From Marchantia polymorpha subsp. ruderalis (lineage: Eukaryota; Streptophyta; Marchantiopsida; Marchantiales; Marchantiaceae): a DNA stretch of 64,000 bases. The position numbers and the translations under genes were made by a program. How positions within the stretch are numbered: position 1 is the first letter of the stretch; each line of letters opens with the position of its first letter. The stretch lies in the NCBI GenBank assembly GCA_037833965.1, contig AP031355.1, forward strand, positions 11,123,501 to 11,187,500, written 5' to 3'. The notes beneath the pieces were generated by a model that was given only the letters and a program-made list of their open reading frames with translations, was not told the DNA's origin and did no database searches. Positions 1 through 11,700 of the stretch are shown piece by piece.

Positions 1-452
1 GCCAGTCAGTTCGCGAGGTGCTGGGAACTGGGAACCGGGGAACCGGGGAACCGGAAAGCCCTCGCAGTTTGGAAGACCCTCTTTCTCTGCCAGAGAGCAC
101 TTTTCCGCCCAAGGCTTCGGGACATGGAAGCAAGTGGTGCGATGGGAATATTCGATGAGAATCTATTCAGGGGGGACGACGGAGTCAGACGAGCGATGAG
201 AAGGGTGGGGGGGGGACTAATTTGACAGCCGGGCGCAGCATGCGAGATGCGGTTGGAGGGCGAATTGCAAGCGGCGACGGGGGAGAAATGCGGCGCCGAT
301 TAAAGAAAAGGAAATCGCTAGCAGACAGAAAGAGAGAGATGTGCAAAGTGCGATTCTTGGGGCGCAGTTGAAGGAGCGGAGCACGAGGCCGCAGTCCCTC
401 GCTCGCCAGTGGAGGCAGTCAGGCAGGCAGGCAGGGAGACCAGAGAACGCAA

Positions 453-474
453 CGAGAGAGAGAGAGAGAGAGGG
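453..474. repeat. (GA)n microsatellite
   Basis: About eleven GA dinucleotides lie in the leader region. GA runs recur at about 660-690 and 904-930. In plants such runs often sit in 5' UTRs and bind GAGA-binding (BBR/BPC) factors; that role here is inference. Confidence 0.8.
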
Positions 475-903
475 TCTGTAGCACCTGAGCTCGCTCTCGT
501 CTGTTGGGGGTGTGCGGCTCTCGCCGTTCCCCCTTCTCTCGCTACTTTCGGTGCCGGTGGTGCCCCCTTGTTTTGGCCTATTGGGCCTGGAGAAGGAAGC
601 CTGACGACAAGGTGCCCATTTTTGTTTAGAGTAAGAAACCTGCGCCAAGGACGGGAGAGAGACAGAGAGAGAGAGAGAGGGAGGGAGGGAGGGAGGACGG
701 ACGAGGGGGCTGGGCTGGGCTGGTCTCCCAGTTCATGTCTGTCATTCGTTCATTCCTTCGCTCTCGTTGGCTCGGCAGATCCAATCCAATCACAGCTCGC
801 AGGAGCAGAGGTTATCGTTAATTTCACGCTCGTATGTATTAATGAGAAGCCCGCGGAGATCGAACGGGGAGGCGAGCGCAAGATTTCCAAAGGCTTAGAC
901 TCT

Positions 904-930
<27 letters not shown>
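904..930. repeat. (GA)n microsatellite
   Basis: An uninterrupted GA run of about 13 units, the longest in the leader region upstream of the F-box gene. Confidence 0.85.
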
Positions 931-934
<4 letters not shown>

Positions 935-1473
935 GGTCCGTCCGGAGGATTGGCAATTATTAGGACGGGGATTGAATTCCTGTAGCAATGTGGTAGAGGA
1001 AGGAAGGACGTGCATGAAGGTCGTTGGACGGATGAATTGAGGCTTTCCCGGAGGGAGTTCAGGGCCTGGGGTGGGGGAATCTGGAGCCTGGAGAAGAGAA
1101 GAGAAGAGAAGAGAGGAGAGGAGAGGGGAGAGAGATTATTTCGGTCGAGAAAGAAGGCAGACGGAGAAGGAGGAAGAGGAGGAAGCGGTGGAGGAGGAGG
1201 AGGTGGTGATGGTGGTGGCGGTGAAGTGAGCAGAAGTGTCGTACCTGCGAGGGAGGAGGTTGGGCTAGTGATTGCGCTTTTGGCGAGAGCAGAGGCACGG
1301 AGGCAGGCTTAGTCAGTCAGGTCGCACTGTGCGGGCTGTGGGGAGAAGAAGCAGTGGCCTTTAAGAGGGACGAAGGCGGAAGGATCCGGCTTGCTTGCAC
1401 GTCATATCGGCAGAGCCGAACAAGTCACGGTTCGCATTCGTGCCGTGGAGTGAAACATTCCCCTGTAGAAGAA

Positions 1474-1497
1474 GGCAAGGCAAGGCAAGGCAAGGCA
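1474..1497. repeat. (GGCAA)n tandem repeat
   Basis: Nearly five copies of the pentamer GGCAA occur back to back. It is a short simple repeat in the leader region with no coding signal. Confidence 0.85.
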
Positions 1498-1540
1498 CTG
1501 GAGGGCCACAGCACACAAGGTGGTGTTGTATGTAGTTGTA

Positions 1541-1541
1541 T

Positions 1542-1572
<31 letters not shown>
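1541..1572. repeat. (TAG)n trinucleotide repeat
   Basis: About ten TAG/GTA units in a row. One plus-strand frame is all stop codons (TAG), so this segment is not coding in that frame. It is likely polymorphic between individuals. Confidence 0.85.
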
Positions 1573-2529
1573 AAGTTGCGAGGAGCAGCAGCGAGCGAGG
1601 CCTCGCGAGGGGAGTGGTGCCGAGGGCTGCTGCCGAGGCGGGCAGAGCAGAGCCGAGATTTTTCTCGCTCTCGCTTCGCAGACACAGCAGGTCACCGCGC
1701 TCTCCCTGCGCTCGCTCTCTCGTTCTTCTGAGCGGAAAGACGTGTGTTTTCTTCTTCATCATCTCCTCCTCCTGGTCGCCGCCCCTCGTCGTCTCCATTC
1801 TATATTCAGCAATCCTGTCATCATCCATATCTCCACGCTTCCACCTCCGAGCCATGATTTATTTATCCTAATCCCGTCGCCCCGCCACCGCCACCCCCAC
1901 CCCCGCTCATGTGAATACTAGCGACCGACCCAGTCCATCCCATCGCGTGTGTCCGTGCAGTCGATTGCCAATCGATTTCCGCCTGTAATTGCGTCGCGCT
2001 TGTTGCCATCCCATTGTCTGTTCTTGGAGAGTGCTCTTCCTGAATCGTCCCCCATTTCTGTGTGGCATTTTTGTCAACCCTTGTACAGGCCGGTCAGTCG
2101 ATTTTATTATTATCATCCCCGCTTGGATTCGCCAAGCACGAGCCGTATTCAAGATCTCACCTTCCGGTTCTGAAATCTCTCCGACATCTGTTGGTAATCT
2201 GTTATCTGTCGAATAGTCAGGTTTTCTCGCCCGCCAGGGTGTCAGACAGGCTTCTGAGCTTTCTCCTCCCTTTTCTCCTCTGCGGCACTGGCCTGTACGT
2301 CAACACTGTTCTTTAGGTCGCCTGCCTGCCTCGCTCCCGAGTCTGTTCCGCTTACCTGCCCTCCAATTCCCCGATCGTGCTCGCGAGAGAGCCACTGTCC
2401 GACCATCTCCTGCCTGCTTGCTTGCTTGCCTATCGAGAGGTGCATCGTGTTGGCTTTTGTGATCTATTGGGTTCGGGCGCAGATGCGCTCGTCCGTTCCG
2501 GAAATTGAAGAATCAGTCGAGAATTATAT

Positions 2530-4947
2530 GTGTACACTGTGTCTGGCTTTAGTGTGTGTCTGAGAAAAGCCCAGCCATTTTCGAGAAAGGCACATTTTGC
2601 GCCACGGTGGTCGTTCTCGCGTGCGTCACCTGACCTGCAGCAGAGCAGCCTTTCGAGAGTTTTGCAATCCAATCCGCTGGCGACCATTCAACACTCCACG
2701 GGTCCTTCTCTGCATCTGGACACCACCCATGCCCGAGGTTTGAGCCGGAGCCGTGCGCGGATTCGACCCATTCTTTCGACGAGCGTCGGAGTAGCGTTAG
2801 GTTTGGCGTCGTTGCTTCTCACCGCCTTCCGCATCTCGTTGCTGCTCAGCCTGCCTCACCATCTGTTCACGTCCCGCTACCTGATTCCTATCGTGTTCGT
2901 GGTCCTGGTCGTGTGCTACTTGAGCCGATTCCTCGTCGCCATTGCATGCCGTGCGGTGGGCCGGCGGCCGTTTTCTTCCGTCGTGCAAGAGTCGTACGGC
3001 AAGAATGAAATGAGCTTCTTCTCAGCTTGGCTCGCCATCGTGACCTCCGAATTGCTGTTCGAAATCTTCAAGGGCGAGACCCTGTTGAGATCCTTCAGCA
3101 GCATGTTTCTGAAGAGAAGATGCGTCAAGAAAATCGAGAATGTGGAGGAGAGGCGCGAAACCTCCATCCTGGATCTTCCCGAGCTCGTCATCGAAGGAGT
3201 GCTCAGCAAGCTCTCGGCTGCTTCGCTCTGTCAGGCGTCCGGGGTCTGCAGGGAGTTCCGCGTCCGCTGCAGCAGCGATCACTTGTGGAAGGCCTTGTTC
3301 CACGAGAAGTGGGGCAAGCTGGCGGGTCCGGCAGCTTACCGCGAATGGCAGAAGACTCTGGCTCTGAGGAACGAGGCATGCTCGGGCGGCGAGAGGAATT
3401 CGAAAGTTTGGGTGTGGCCGCTGTCTTGCCTCTGGCCTTTCTCATGGTTCAATTCGCAAGGGGAGACCGGCAAGGGTCCTGCAGCAGCCCCGCAGGAATC
3501 GCTCATGGCCTGGTACTTGGCATTGGAGAGCGGCAGCTTGTGGTTCCCTGCTCAAATCTACAACCGCGAGGTTGGTCTTTAGGTTTCTCATTCCAAGGAT
3601 CTGGCAGCATGCATCGTTCTGTGTATATGTGATCCAGAAATTCTCCTGTTTCCTCCCTTCGTTCCAATCTTCGTCTTTCAACTGTTGTGAATTCCACTTT
3701 CTCGATTGGCATCCATCGTCATCTAATCGTTGGCCGTCGGCAATTTCCTCCCATATTTGCAACATCATGAGCATTGTGAAGAAGCACCCCAGTGAAATGA
3801 CATTTTTATCTGTTTACAATTTTGGGTAGCAGAATGGGCACGTCGGCTTCATGTTATCATGCTACGATGCGGAAGTTAGTTATGATCGAGCCACAGACAC
3901 TTTCCGGGCCAGGTACAAGCTCGTCTTCTCTTTCACCCTGCATACATCTTAGCTATGGCCATTTCAAACGCAGCCGACCAAAACTAGGGATCATGGTCTG
4001 GGCCGTTCTGTTACGAGAAGTGCAAAGTCAGGAGGGAATACTTTTGACTTTGGCGGGATCAGAGATTTGCTCGGTCATGATGAAAATTTACGTCTGGACA
4101 TGCAGGTATCCCCCTCATGGTCCCCGAACCATAGTTGTGGAGGACAGTGTACCTTGGTCACGATTGCGCTCTCCTCCTATCGATACCTCAGCCCATGAAC
4201 TCCATGTATCAGATTGTTTAGAGGAGCTGAGGCCTGGAGACCATGTTGAAGTGCAGTGGCGCAGAAATAAAGAATTCCCCTACGGTAAGAAGCGATCGGT
4301 TGATTGGTGTGTATTATTTTATCCGATTTCAAGGGACTCTTACTCATTGCTTTTGGGTGTCTGATCTTTTGGGTGCCTATATTCGAGAATTAAAGCGTGA
4401 CGTGTCAAACCTTACATACGTGCACATGTTTTGTATAATAGGTTGGTGGTACGGTGTTGTGGGGCATGTGGAGAATTGTTCTCGGGTGACGCGGCGTTGC
4501 CGATGCCATCTAGAAGGTAAGAGGATAAAACCTTGGATCACTGGAACGTCGTCATTCTCTCCTGTTTTGACTAACCTGTTGAATTCTGAACAAAATCTGG
4601 AAAGCAATTGAAATCTCTGGTCTGTAAGAGATCAGAGTCTCATAGTCATAGACCACAGAAGGCACATGGACCTCAGCCTCCGGACTTTTTTCTCGTTGTT
4701 CGAACAATTGGCAGATTTTGTCTCGAGCTGAGGTGCTCAAATTGTGGATGGTCGTGCAGATACCGTGTGGCTAGAGTTTAACCAATATACGGTAGGTTCA
4801 AGATGGCGACAGGCAGCAGTCGATCGTAAAAGTCATCGCGAGGAGGGAAATGAAGCCGAAGGTTTCTACGGCGGGGTTCGGAAGCTCCGGACTAAGGAGG
4901 AAATAAACATCTGGACAAAGTTGTGGCCTACACAGGCCTTGGAGTAG
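2530..4947 (+). CDS. F-box protein, At2g32560/At2g26850 family
   Basis: Predicted substrate adaptor of an SCF ubiquitin ligase. Five exons join in frame: 2530-3570, 3833-3912, 4106-4284, 4442-4516 and 4760-4947, giving 520 aa. The F-box lies at about residues 211-256 (LDLPEL, then LCQASGVC and HLWKALF), followed by the family's conserved body: [47 protein letters not shown] and [12 protein letters not shown]. All four introns are GT-AG. The start is uncertain. The first methionine (2530) adds 160 residues with two hydrophobic segments (about 85-108 and 116-142). The next methionine is at 3010 and gives 360 aa, closer to the family's usual size, but Arabidopsis members also begin with a hydrophobic stretch. 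Family assignment is firm; the target protein is unknown. Confidence 0.9.
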
Positions 4948-7900
4948 GACGTACATAATTTCTCTCTTGGAGTTTGCGCAAGTATAGAGCACGTACCCCT
5001 TGTTGCAGTGGGGAAGCGAAGGACCCTGTTGAAGAAACACGGCATGTTCAGGGGAGTTAGATCATTGAACTGACATCTCTATTCTTTTTAGTCTAGTTCA
5101 CCCCTCTCGGGTGGTGTTTCAGGAAGATTTCTGTCAGGTTAGTAAAGGCGGTAGTGTGGGAATGTTCCCGCATTGCCGTCTAGTATTTAATGCCGATGGC
5201 TCCAAAGGAATTGAAGTATCTTACAATTCGGCGAAAATTGGTCGAAGCTGCCTCCTCATCAGGCAAGACTGATTATTGTGTACAAATATTCGGTGTGAGG
5301 GAAATGTCAGCGAACCGGGAACTTGCAACTTTTTCCAGAGCGAAGCTACGCTCCAAAGGCACAGATGGTTGATCGGCCTCGGGTGGGGATAGGTGGAGCA
5401 ACATTACCTTAGACTCTTTAGTATTTAGGACTGGAGGAAAAGCCGCGCCAGCTGCCTCCCCCACTCATGTTACATCCATTGCCTTAATCATTGAGTTCAA
5501 GTTTGTCGCTGGCAACGTGATGATTGTACAGTCGAGAGCCGAAGCGATTTGTTCTTTCAGTTTAGGGTAAATGAAAGACGTGGACAAGACCTTATGTGGA
5601 AAATTTTCGCTTTATGACGTAATCATGCTTTTAAATCTTGCAACTGACAATTATCTCCACAAATATTTTGTTCTTTATAGACCTCTCTGTTTCCTCAGTC
5701 ATGATATACTTCCACGTAGGAATGTTCCACGCAAGGCTGTTGAATGGGGATCGCTGGAGCAGCCACTGTGAACGTGAGCAGGAAGGAGATCCACATCAGT
5801 TCCCAGGCTGTTTTTTACGTGGCGATACTGTCGAGGGATGATATGCATCAAGCGGAATTCCTACGAGCTGTTACGAGGAACATGAGAGGTGTCCAAAGTC
5901 TAAAAAACGTCCTCTTACTCGTATTGAGTTCTCCACTAGTTCTGCCCAGCAGCAACAGACGCACGGGACGTTTCTTAGCTTTAATCGACATCACTCATTT
6001 GACCACTCGCTGATTTCTGACTTCACTCAGCCTACTAGCGTATTGACGAATGATACTGAACGCAACACATTTGTTTTCGGAGATGTGTCGAGTCGATCGA
6101 AGCAAGTAGTCGTTTAGGAAGCACTCTGGGACCCGAAGTCTCAAAAGTCGATCTGAAGCGAACTCGGGCGTTTTCAAAAGCACTGACCCCACGCCTTTCG
6201 CGTGGATGTGTGTACAGTTGAGAATTTCCGAGTTGATGGCCACAGTACAGCACGAAGACCAGCTGCGAAGTGCGGTGATCCCGAAGCCGACGTCATTGCC
6301 GTCGTCACAAGGCGATCTGCTACACATCGAGACCGGGTCAATAAATGCTCCACTCCAACGTCAGACGTAAGCAATACACAGATCGTTCCGGCGTATGGCG
6401 TGCACCACTAAGTGAATTGCAGTGAACCCAATTTCTCGTGTGAATGAGCGAGCCCACATCGTGCTGGTATTTCCACGAAGGGAGAAGTTACTCATCACGC
6501 CACAGAAACCTTCTCATCAATTCTGTATTCCTGGCAGTCGTTATTATATTGTGGACCGTTATGGTGATGTCACCGCAATCTACCACAGAACATCGTGAGG
6601 CTTCCTGAAGCTGGAGATGACTTCTCTGCCCCTCCCCGACACCCGGAATACGTAAGCCCGCTGCATCTTCCGATTAGTTTCTTGACGTGGATCCAGTCTG
6701 AAACACCGTCGCAGTAAAAGAGTGCATAGCCAGAGTTTAGGGGTTTAGGTGTTTTGAGAACGTCACTACTCCCTCGAAGGGCATTTTCGTTGTCTGGTAA
6801 CTTTGTTTATCCTAAAAGATAAACAAACAGACGAAGAAAATGGGGACTTTCCTGATGGGAGTAACAGATCAACTTATCATTACCTGAAACTTGGATTCAC
6901 TCAGAAAACATTCACCAAATTCTGTTGAGTGATTTTTCAAAATTCAGAATGAATTTGGAAAAATCATAAGGGCAGATAAATACTCTGACTGAGTTCAATC
7001 CTATGTAGAATCTAGTCCTATGACAGCGTGAGCAGATGATATAAGAAGTTCGTTGAATTTTACTTTACTCGTCATCTTAAAGGGAAGAAGATAACATGGA
7101 GTTTCAGGATAGAGACATAAAGTAGTGGACAGGGGCTTTCTAGTCATAGCAGGGCGTTCAGATCATTAGCAATTTCCGAAAAAACCCCAGGAGGAAAGAA
7201 TACGACACCCACGACAGAGACTTCTGTCACATCATCATTTCACGTATTAAAACTCGATCCTCCTCAGACAATCTTCAACAGCTTACATCGACACCCTCTA
7301 ACGCTGCACACACACAAACATACAGAGCCAGAACAGGAATTGTGATTCTATTCGATAGCTATTCTATTCGCCAGGATTCGGAGCGATGCTTCGTACCTCC
7401 GGCGGGATCCGCAAAAGATTCGCCCATCGCGCACGATGCTGCGATTTTGTGTGGAGGCCTGAGCTGAAGAAAAAAACTCGATGGAACATCGCGTACACTC
7501 AGATTTGTGAGGTGAACATAGACCGTACGTAGTGCATGGTGAACCATGCGCAGTAGCCAGGGGACGACTGCCCCACGGATGACGTCGCCGTAATGGAGAA
7601 TAAAAGCTGTACCGCGACCGTACTTACTACAGTAGTTGCGGTTTCGTACGTATTCCACCAGCTGACTGAGTCTCGTGTCGGCCACTATGTGCCCAATCTG
7701 TCCGTTCGTCCGTTCGTACCGTATGTGTACGTTGGACCCTCATACGCCTGCTCTGCGAGCCAGAACATGTCACTCTGCCAAATGTTTGGACTCTTATAGC
7801 CTGTAGCGTACACTCTTATGACAAGAGTTCCTTCACGGGAAAGCAAAATTTGTTGACCCCCATTATGATTAAAAAATCGTATTATCATGATCATGGTTCC

Positions 7901-8667
7901 AACCAACTTAATCGCAAAATTTATCACGCGAGCAGATGCGATCTGTAAAATCCGAGATGTAAAATGCTTCAACACTTCAGAAGGGAAGGGTTTATGGTCA
8001 GATCTTGTATTGTTATTCTCCTCCTCAGCTGGCGTCATGAAAGCGTGGCAGTGGCCTGGTTTTATCTGTTCGGGTATAGTGATATTTTGAATTTTGATGC
8101 GGGTTAATGGGACCACCAAATATTCAGATACTAAATCTTCAAAAGTCTGACTGATTGATCATCGATGGAGAATACGGTGCCCTTTCAGCTCAGAATGAGA
8201 CCGGTGACCGGACTGGCCGTTCACCGGGCCCAAAGAACAATGGTCTCAGCTTCCTCTTTTGGTTCACAGTAATTTGTCCAACTCGTTGAAGCCTTTTCCT
8301 TCAATGTACCCCAAGATTCAAAATCTTTTCGTTCCCAACTTGCTTTTCATTTTCTCTTACTGTAATAACTTTCTAGAAATCTGTATCGCTAGGTTTTCCG
8401 TTATCTAAACTACTTCGACTCTTCGTTTTCGAGAAGTATAGTCAACTCCACAAATATCAGTTAAAACTTTAAAAGGCGTATTGGTATGATACTTCCAAAA
8501 ACAAATTTGAAATAGACTGTTCGGGTTGGTTTATAATAAATTTTCATGTCATATTGTCATCGAGAACCTCCCCTCGCGGAACTCACAGTAACTTTGGAGG
8601 CGATTGTAGCAATGCTAGGGATTACAATAAGTAATATAAGTAATCTAACTTTGGATACCATCAACCC
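4948..8667. other. 3' flank and spacer, no gene recognised
   Basis: This holds the 3' UTR of the F-box gene and then spacer. Short open frames exist on both strands (longest about 110 codons, at 5995-6327 and 7359-7685, both minus) but show no family pattern and no matching splice partners. I see no gene. Confidence 0.5.
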
Positions 8668-8741
8668 GTCTGGTTGGTGTAGTTGGTCATCACGCTAGTC
8701 TCACACACTAGAGGTCCGCGGTTCGAGCCCGCGATCAGACA
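8668..8741 (+). tRNA. tRNA-Val (anticodon CAC)
   Basis: The cloverleaf folds fully. The seven-base acceptor stem pairs with one G-T wobble. The anticodon stem CTAGT/ACTAG encloses the loop CTCACAC, so the anticodon is CAC (valine, GUG codons). The T arm is CGCGG-TTCGAGC-CCGCG. The A box (TGGTGTAGTTGG) and B box (GGTTCGAGCCC) are intact, there is no intron, and the discriminator base is A at 8741. It closely resembles plant nuclear tRNA-Val(CAC). A CAA motif at 8662-8664 is typical of plant tRNA starts. Confidence 0.95.
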
Positions 8742-8747
8742 TGCCTC

Positions 8748-8752
8748 TTTTT
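8748..8752 (+). terminator. Pol III T-run terminator of tRNA-Val
   Basis: Five T residues begin seven bases after the tRNA 3' end, a normal RNA polymerase III stop. Confidence 0.8.
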
Positions 8753-11700
8753 GCTTTTGGTCTTCCTCTATTGCGAGTGTATTTGGGCACGACTTTAGTT
8801 TAGAGGTTACACCTCAAACCTACCTTCTCCACTTCTACTTCGACTCTTTTATTATTTATAAAAGGTTGTTGATATCACAACCTTTCGATGATACTTCTCT
8901 GATTGCACCCACTGCATTCAAAGCATGTTTTCCGCACTAATTGCATTTTTCTTGAGAACTTCTTCAGCTGTGTGCCATTTTGTCGTAACGGTTGAATGTC
9001 GTCCATCTGTGCTGATGATCCGGAACTGCAGAGTGCATGAGAATCGTCAATTTATTGCGTGGGCAGGAGAGTTATGGACGTGTGGGAATTTTGAAATGTC
9101 CTTCTATATCTCAAAATCTCTCAGGGTTATGCAAACGTACCGATGATCACTTGATCCTGAATTTGCTACTAGCAGCATGCTTAGAGCAATGTGTGCTATA
9201 TTAATCCGCATATGATCAATAAGCGCATAGCCAACATCACGATGATGGGAGCGAGTGACATAAAAACTATGGCGATAACCATGAAACCAAGAGGTGAGGG
9301 AGGGGACAGATCCAAACTGCGAGTACTCCACCTAAGATATGTGAATTAAGAATATCAATTGGTCATCTGTTATTGGAATTTTCGAACACCATCACCTACC
9401 ACGATTCGTGTATAAAGGGTTAGATACAATTATCAATTACATTATTCTACGATATACAATAAAGAATGTGACATCTCATATTACATAGTATGGTAGACTG
9501 TGCTCTCTCACTATCTCATAAACAAACTTGTCAATGTCTGCATATATAGATCCATGAAATTCTAAAGCAAGATTAAGAGAGAACATCTCCTCATGCGTCT
9601 ACAACTGGAAATCTTGGATGACCCATGAAGATGGAAGTCTACCAATTTGAAGTTTTCTAACATTTTGATGATGTAATCATAACTTCAGCATCAATAATAA
9701 TATAGTACTCAAGAATCAAGTCTAGATAGAAACACAAAGTCGGTTGCAAATACATTGGTGGTCTGAGACCACTGGTCTCATGCCATAACAAACATCACAT
9801 ACCTGCTGATGGAATCATTAGTTATCTTTTGCTCTCCACATGATGAACAATAAGAAAAGTGCATATACGGAATATAAAGAATGTTTAAAGCTACCAAGAA
9901 AACTTCTTGTCATGTTGAAAATTTAGATGGAAGTTGTCCAATCTAGTTGATAATATCATAGAAAAAAGAAGATAGATCTTGTGATGCATTTATAGAAAAA
10001 GTGTAAATTATTTCTCTCCCCAAACATCTCAAGTATGATGTTCATTTCCTAACAATAATGAAAGATGGATAAGCATCAAGAGTATTTCTAAGGTGATATC
10101 ATAAAGATGTATATTTAGGTAACATTATAAAGAGTACAGTGTAATCTTCATATATTGTGGGAGTTATGAGTCTTTATATCATGGTGGAAAGAATATCCAT
10201 TAGCTTGTATACTTGCTTCAAGGACAGTGTAAAGAAGTAAACTGAGAATCCAACCAAGACATGGTTGGATGTTACAAGCAGCTTGTGTAGCTCTTATATA
10301 ATTTCTACATGACTTACAATCTAGCATAGTTATAATAAAAATTGAAATAATCTCATGAAAACCTTTGAATACTATACACGTGCAACTGACTTTTCTTCCA
10401 CTATAGTCCAATTCCTTTTCCAAAATCTTAAAACTTACTTCACATTTCTAGCACATCCTTCTTAATATAGCCTAGACATCAGGAGAGAAAAAAAACCCTG
10501 CTTATCCCCACGTTGTTTCAGGGGTCAATCAATCAAAAGCTGATCTAGTCTCGTCACCAAGTGCGTATGTAAAACTACTCTATATTGTCCCCCATGGAAC
10601 AACTAGAATAAAAATGATCTTAAATAAAGCTCTAGATGATACTTGACTATAATGCTTACAAGCAATAAAGATGTAGCAGGTCTGATACTAACATGAGAGA
10701 TTTTTATGTGGTTGTGCACCTCGCATAAGACGTGCATGTCAAGTGATTCAACACATTAACCTTTCCTTTGTGAGATAAACTCAGTGACACATCAAAATTT
10801 CCGTATCTTGCATTGTTCTGAATTTAACCACGACATACTTTTCCTTTTCCTTTGGACTCTTATACATGCAACTGCAATGTGGAATAATGTCTTGCTGAAT
10901 AGTTATTTAGTCCAACTTTTACGAGAAAAAATTTGAAGTGTGAGAAATATTTCTTTCTCGTAAGTTTGACATTTCGCTTGGAACCATACAAAATCTGATA
11001 TTTTTCAGAAAGTGTGATTGGAACAACAACACGTGCTTAGATTGTTTGCAAACACATACATGAGTTACTCTACGATACAGACCAGAAAAACACGCCACTT
11101 GGTAAGAATCAGATTCAGTATAATCAAACAGACTAACGGTGGGAAAAATAAGAGGAAAATCTAGATTAATGTTCTCTCGAGAGATAGACCACATCCTTTC
11201 TTGGACCCCAAAAAGATGCCAGAAAATTAGCATTTGGACTGTACTTCAACTGGCACAAAATGCCAACTTCCTGGTGTTTCTAGTGAGCTTGGATTTGTTT
11301 GGATTCTGTGGGTCAGGGCTCATACGGAATGGACACGCGTTGCGGATTTGCTCTTGGATAGAATACGAGATATGATCAGAGACGAGGCTGCAACCATTGG
11401 AAAATTGAATGATGTACAGATGGTACACTCCATAGCTCCATAGAATCATAGCTCGACGTAAGGACAGGGGGGCCCATCATTCGATCTCTCGCCAACGAGA
11501 ACAAAATATAACTCTCGTATCGACATATTATTTGATTTCAGTACAATCATATCGCTTGCTGTCCTTGCGCCCTGGTTTTGGTTTGACCTCAGCTGCAGTG
11601 CTCAAACTCGGTCTAGAAACTCGTCGAGTGCTCGCTGGGGGCTGCAAACCTCTTGATTTGTGAAATAGAAAAAATTGAAAAAGCCACGAAAACTGGTCAC

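Larger units (their letters stand above)
1..2529 (+). other. GA-rich promoter and leader region of the F-box gene
   Basis: This stretch has high GC and is full of purine runs (GA, GGA, GAGAA) and trinucleotide repeats on the plus strand. Open frames occur on both strands, but they are low-complexity Arg/Glu/Gly or Ser/Leu runs and match no family I know. The block ends at the first methionine of the F-box gene, so I read it as promoter plus long 5' UTR. I cannot place the transcription start. A second gene ending or starting off the left edge is possible. Confidence 0.5.

Noticed and set aside
409-963. 184-codon plus-strand ORF in the leader region
   Set aside because: The product is mostly Arg/Glu runs from GA repeats; no domain and no conserved pattern.
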